From an uncultured Lachnobacterium sp. (GTDB lineage Bacteria > Bacillota > Clostridia > Lachnospirales > Lachnospiraceae): a stretch of 8,294 nt of DNA. The translations under genes and the position numbers were made by a program. The DNA is taken from assembly GCA_945971355.1 (NCBI GenBank), contig CAMFPD010000086.1, positions 1-8,294 of the forward strand, written 5' to 3'. Numbering within the stretch: the stretch's first letter is position 1; every line of letters begins with the position of its first letter. Under the pieces are notes generated by a model, which was given only the letters and a program-made list of their open reading frames with translations, had not been told where the DNA came from and did no database searches. Shown in pieces: positions 6,632-8,294 of this stretch.

Positions 6632-7414
6632 ATGAGTAAAAACAATGAGGGAGCAAGTGATAAACTTGCTCCTTTTTGGAAGGACAAAATAGCTGTGGCA
6701 AGAAATGCCAAGGATATCAAAATAGCAAAACTGAATAATACACCAATAATTGGACTTGATACTGGAGATAATACTTCTGAATTGTGGGGAGCAGACTATG
6801 TGGTGATGAATGAGTCTGCAATAGATGATACTTTGGCAGAGAGAGTCTACAAAAGATATAAGGGTGAACCATGGATTATCGCCGAGACTAAACGCTGTAT
6901 AATCAGAGAACTTACTATGGATGATATTGATGATTTGTTTGATTTATACAGTAAGCCTGGGATAACAGATTTTGTGGAGCCTTTGTATGATTATGAGAAG
7001 GAATGTGAATATGAGAGGGCATATATCAAGCATATGTATGGTTACTATGAGTATGGTATGTGGCTTGTGTTTTCTAAGGAAACAGGGGAACTGATAGGAA
7101 GAGCTGGTCTCGAAAACCGTGATTATGAGGATGAGAACAGTGATGGCAGCAGGGACGAGGTAACATATCACAGCGAGCTGGAGCTTGGGTATGTGATTGC
7201 ACCTGAATACCAGAGACAGGGCTATGCCACAGAGGTATGTGAGGCGATACTTGAATATGCATGGGAAAACCTCGAACCGGAGAGGATAAATTGTCTTATA
7301 GATGAGAGAAATTATCCATCAATTAAGCTGGTGGAGAAACTTGGATTTAATTTGATGGGCATCTGTGATGTGACAGGGGAAAAATTGCTCAGATATGCAA
7401 TAAATAAAGCATAG
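6632..7414 (+). CDS. GNAT family N-acetyltransferase with HAD-like N-terminal remnant
   Basis: The protein is 260 residues if the ATG at 6632 is used. From about 85 to the end it is a GNAT acetyltransferase of the Rim type. CIIRELTMDDIDDLFDLY opens the fold, GELIGRAGLENR is a core strand, and the acetyl-CoA loop is QRQGYA at 194-199. NYPSIKLVEKLGF is the usual closing motif. The substrate is unknown. The first 80 residues include TPIIGLDTGDNTSELWGADYVV, resembling the last part of a HAD hydrolase core but without the nucleophile aspartate motif, so this part is unlikely to be catalytic. The ribosome binding site AGGAGA is a rather long 11 bases from the ATG. An intrinsic terminator (6650-6677) lies within the first 16 codons. 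A GTG at 6695, with AAGGA ten bases upstream, would start the protein after it, giving 240 residues. The C-terminal call is sure; the start is not. Confidence 0.85.
   Translation: MSKNNEGASDKLAPFWKDKIAVARNAKDIKIAKLNNTPIIGLDTGDNTSELWGADYVVMNESAIDDTLAERVYKRYKGEPWIIAETKRCIIRELTMDDIDDLFDLYSKPGITDFVEPLYDYEKECEYERAYIKHMYGYYEYGMWLVFSKETGELIGRAGLENRDYEDENSDGSRDEVTYHSELELGYVIAPEYQRQGYATEVCEAILEYAWENLEPERINCLIDERNYPSIKLVEKLGFNLMGICDVTGEKLLRYAINKA
6650..6677 (+). terminator. intrinsic terminator inside the start of the GNAT gene
   Basis: GGAGCAAGT (6650-6658) pairs perfectly with ACTTGCTCC (6664-6672) around a five-base GATAA loop, followed by TTTTT (6673-6677). It lies 34 bases after the cyclophilin stop, an ordinary place for that gene's terminator, yet it is within the open reading frame of the next gene. 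It may end the cyclophilin mRNA, attenuate GNAT expression, or show that the GNAT start is further right. Confidence 0.75.
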
Positions 7415-7431
7415 AATACATTTTAAACAGA

Positions 7432-7460
7432 TTGCATTTTAAAAAGAAATAAAATATAAT
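7432..7460 (+). promoter_or_regulatory. candidate promoter of rel
   Basis: A perfect TATAAT (7455-7460) has TTGCAT (7432-7437) 17 bases upstream; only the TTG of the -35 box matches consensus. The predicted start near 7467 gives a leader of about 38 bases. The surroundings are very AT-rich, which lowers certainty. No GC-rich terminator is visible between the GNAT gene and rel. Confidence 0.5.
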
Positions 7461-7504
7461 ATTGCATAATAAAAAAGCATGTTTTTAGTTAGTAGGTGAG
7501 ATAG

Positions 7505-8294
7505 TTGGCAGATATTACAGCAGAAGAACTGGAGAAACTGGAGCAGGAATTTCGAGCAGTAACATGTAACATAAAAGAGAGTAAGGAGTTCGTAAATCCT
7601 GAGGAACTCTTTAAGGAGCTTTTGGATGGAATCAGAAAGTATCATCCTTCAGCAGATTTATCCCTTGTGGAGAAGGCCTACAAGGTTGCTTATAATGCCC
7701 ATAAAGGTCAGGTGCGTAAGTCAGGAGAGCCTTATATTATGCATCCGCTTTGTGTTGCAATAATTCTTGCAGACCTGGAGCTCGATAAGGAAACTATTGC
7801 AGCAGGACTTCTACATGATGTACTGGAAGATACTGTTATGACAGATGATGAGATGAAGGAAGAGTTTGGAGATGAGGTCTTTCTTCTTGTTGATGGTGTG
7901 ACAAAGCTGCAGCATCTTCATCTTACTGACAATTCAAAAAAAGAAGTAAAAGACAAAAATGCAGACCGACTTGAGATGCAGGCTGAAAATCTTCGTAAAA
8001 TGTTTCTTGCAATGGCAAAGGATATTCGAGTAATAATGATTAAGCTGGCAGATAGGCTTCACAATATGAGGACTCTTAAGTATCAGTCAGAGGAAGCCCA
8101 GATTAGAATTGCCAGAGAAACCCAGGATATCTACTGTCCGATTGCACAGCGATTAGGTATCAGCAAGATTAAAGTTGAGCTTGAGGATTTGTCCATGAAG
8201 TATCTCTACCCGGATGCATATTATGATCTGGTGGAGAAAATTGCACTTAGAAAAAATGTCAGAGATGAGTATATACAGGGACTTGTTGATGAGG
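7505..8294 (+). CDS. relA: Bifunctional (p)ppGpp synthetase/hydrolase (RelA/SpoT family), N-terminal part
   Basis: The gene runs off the right edge; 263 codons are visible, covering the N-terminal extension and the HD hydrolase domain. Long Rel proteins make and break (p)ppGpp, the starvation alarmone, in response to uncharged tRNA on the ribosome. The hydrolase motifs are intact: YIMHP with H80, LLHDVLEDT with H104-D105 and E108-D109, and KLADRLHNMRTL with D183. PIAQRLGISKIKVELEDL follows and leads toward the synthetase domain, which lies outside the window. Active hydrolase residues point to the bifunctional Firmicute Rel rather than a synthetase-only RelA. The start is TTG at 7505: an in-frame TAG lies directly before it (7502-7504), AGGTGA (7494-7499) is well placed as the ribosome binding site, and the first in-frame ATG falls inside the HD domain. 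Confidence 0.93.
   Translation, partial: MADITAEELEKLEQEFRAVTCNIKESKEFVNPEELFKELLDGIRKYHPSADLSLVEKAYKVAYNAHKGQVRKSGEPYIMHPLCVAIILADLELDKETIAAGLLHDVLEDTVMTDDEMKEEFGDEVFLLVDGVTKLQHLHLTDNSKKEVKDKNADRLEMQAENLRKMFLAMAKDIRVIMIKLADRLHNMRTLKYQSEEAQIRIARETQDIYCPIAQRLGISKIKVELEDLSMKYLYPDAYYDLVEKIALRKNVRDEYIQGLVDE

Noticed and set aside
7431..7467. Direct repeat ATTGCAT (7431-7437 and 7461-7467) as an operator around the rel -10 box
   Set aside because: Seven bases in a very AT-rich spacer can repeat by chance, and no inverted symmetry supports a repressor site.
7471..7486. AAAAAGCATGTTTTT as a terminator after the GNAT gene
   Set aside because: Only A-T pairs can form and the middle GCATG does not pair, so it is not a credible stem. 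It also lies in the predicted rel leader.

Overview
The window looks like chromosomal DNA of an anaerobic low-to-moderate G+C Firmicute. The most likely source is a Lachnospiraceae member of the Butyrivibrio/Pseudobutyrivibrio kind. This is inferred from protein style, strong purine-rich ribosome binding sites, consensus sigma-A-type promoters, and a DUF815 gene followed by an ABC-F gene. No rRNA or other taxonomic marker is present. Every gene I can support reads on the + strand.

Layout from left to right. (1) The C-terminal end of a DUF815 ATPase (3-167) is followed 17 bases later by a full ABC-F ribosome-acting ATPase (185-2149). (2) A separate promoter drives a long-form ribosome hibernation factor, hpf (2236-2769), which ends at a strong intrinsic terminator (2789-2817). 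(3) The 750 bases between hpf and ddl are mostly one imperfect palindrome of about 635 bases (2809-3443). It folds on itself with roughly 200 base pairs and a GCGC-GAA-GCGC tip. It has no convincing gene inside and is the most unusual object in the window. (4) Ten bases after the palindrome, a near-consensus promoter starts the ddl-murF pair (3521-6044), which makes D-Ala-D-Ala and adds it to the peptidoglycan precursor. (5) A cytoplasmic cyclophilin (6095-6616) follows, with its own candidate promoter. (6) A GNAT acetyltransferase (6632-7414) carries a HAD-like N-terminal remnant, and an intrinsic terminator lies inside its first codons. (7) The last gene, cut by the window end, is the bifunctional (p)ppGpp synthetase/hydrolase rel (7505-8294), which starts with TTG.

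How the genes fit together. ABC-F, hpf and rel all act on the ribosome or on the starvation response. ddl and murF act in cell-wall precursor synthesis. The transcription units look mostly separate, so this is a neighbourhood of housekeeping genes rather than one operon.

The candidate for a new system is the palindrome. Twelve of its single-base stem mismatches are transitions, and ten of these are A-C on the + strand. Those ten would be G-U wobbles in RNA copied from the - strand. A weak - strand promoter-like sequence sits just outside the right end. The element could therefore be a large structured non-coding RNA read leftward. It could also be a non-autonomous palindromic mobile element (MITE-like) that inserted between hpf and ddl. 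The window alone cannot decide between these.
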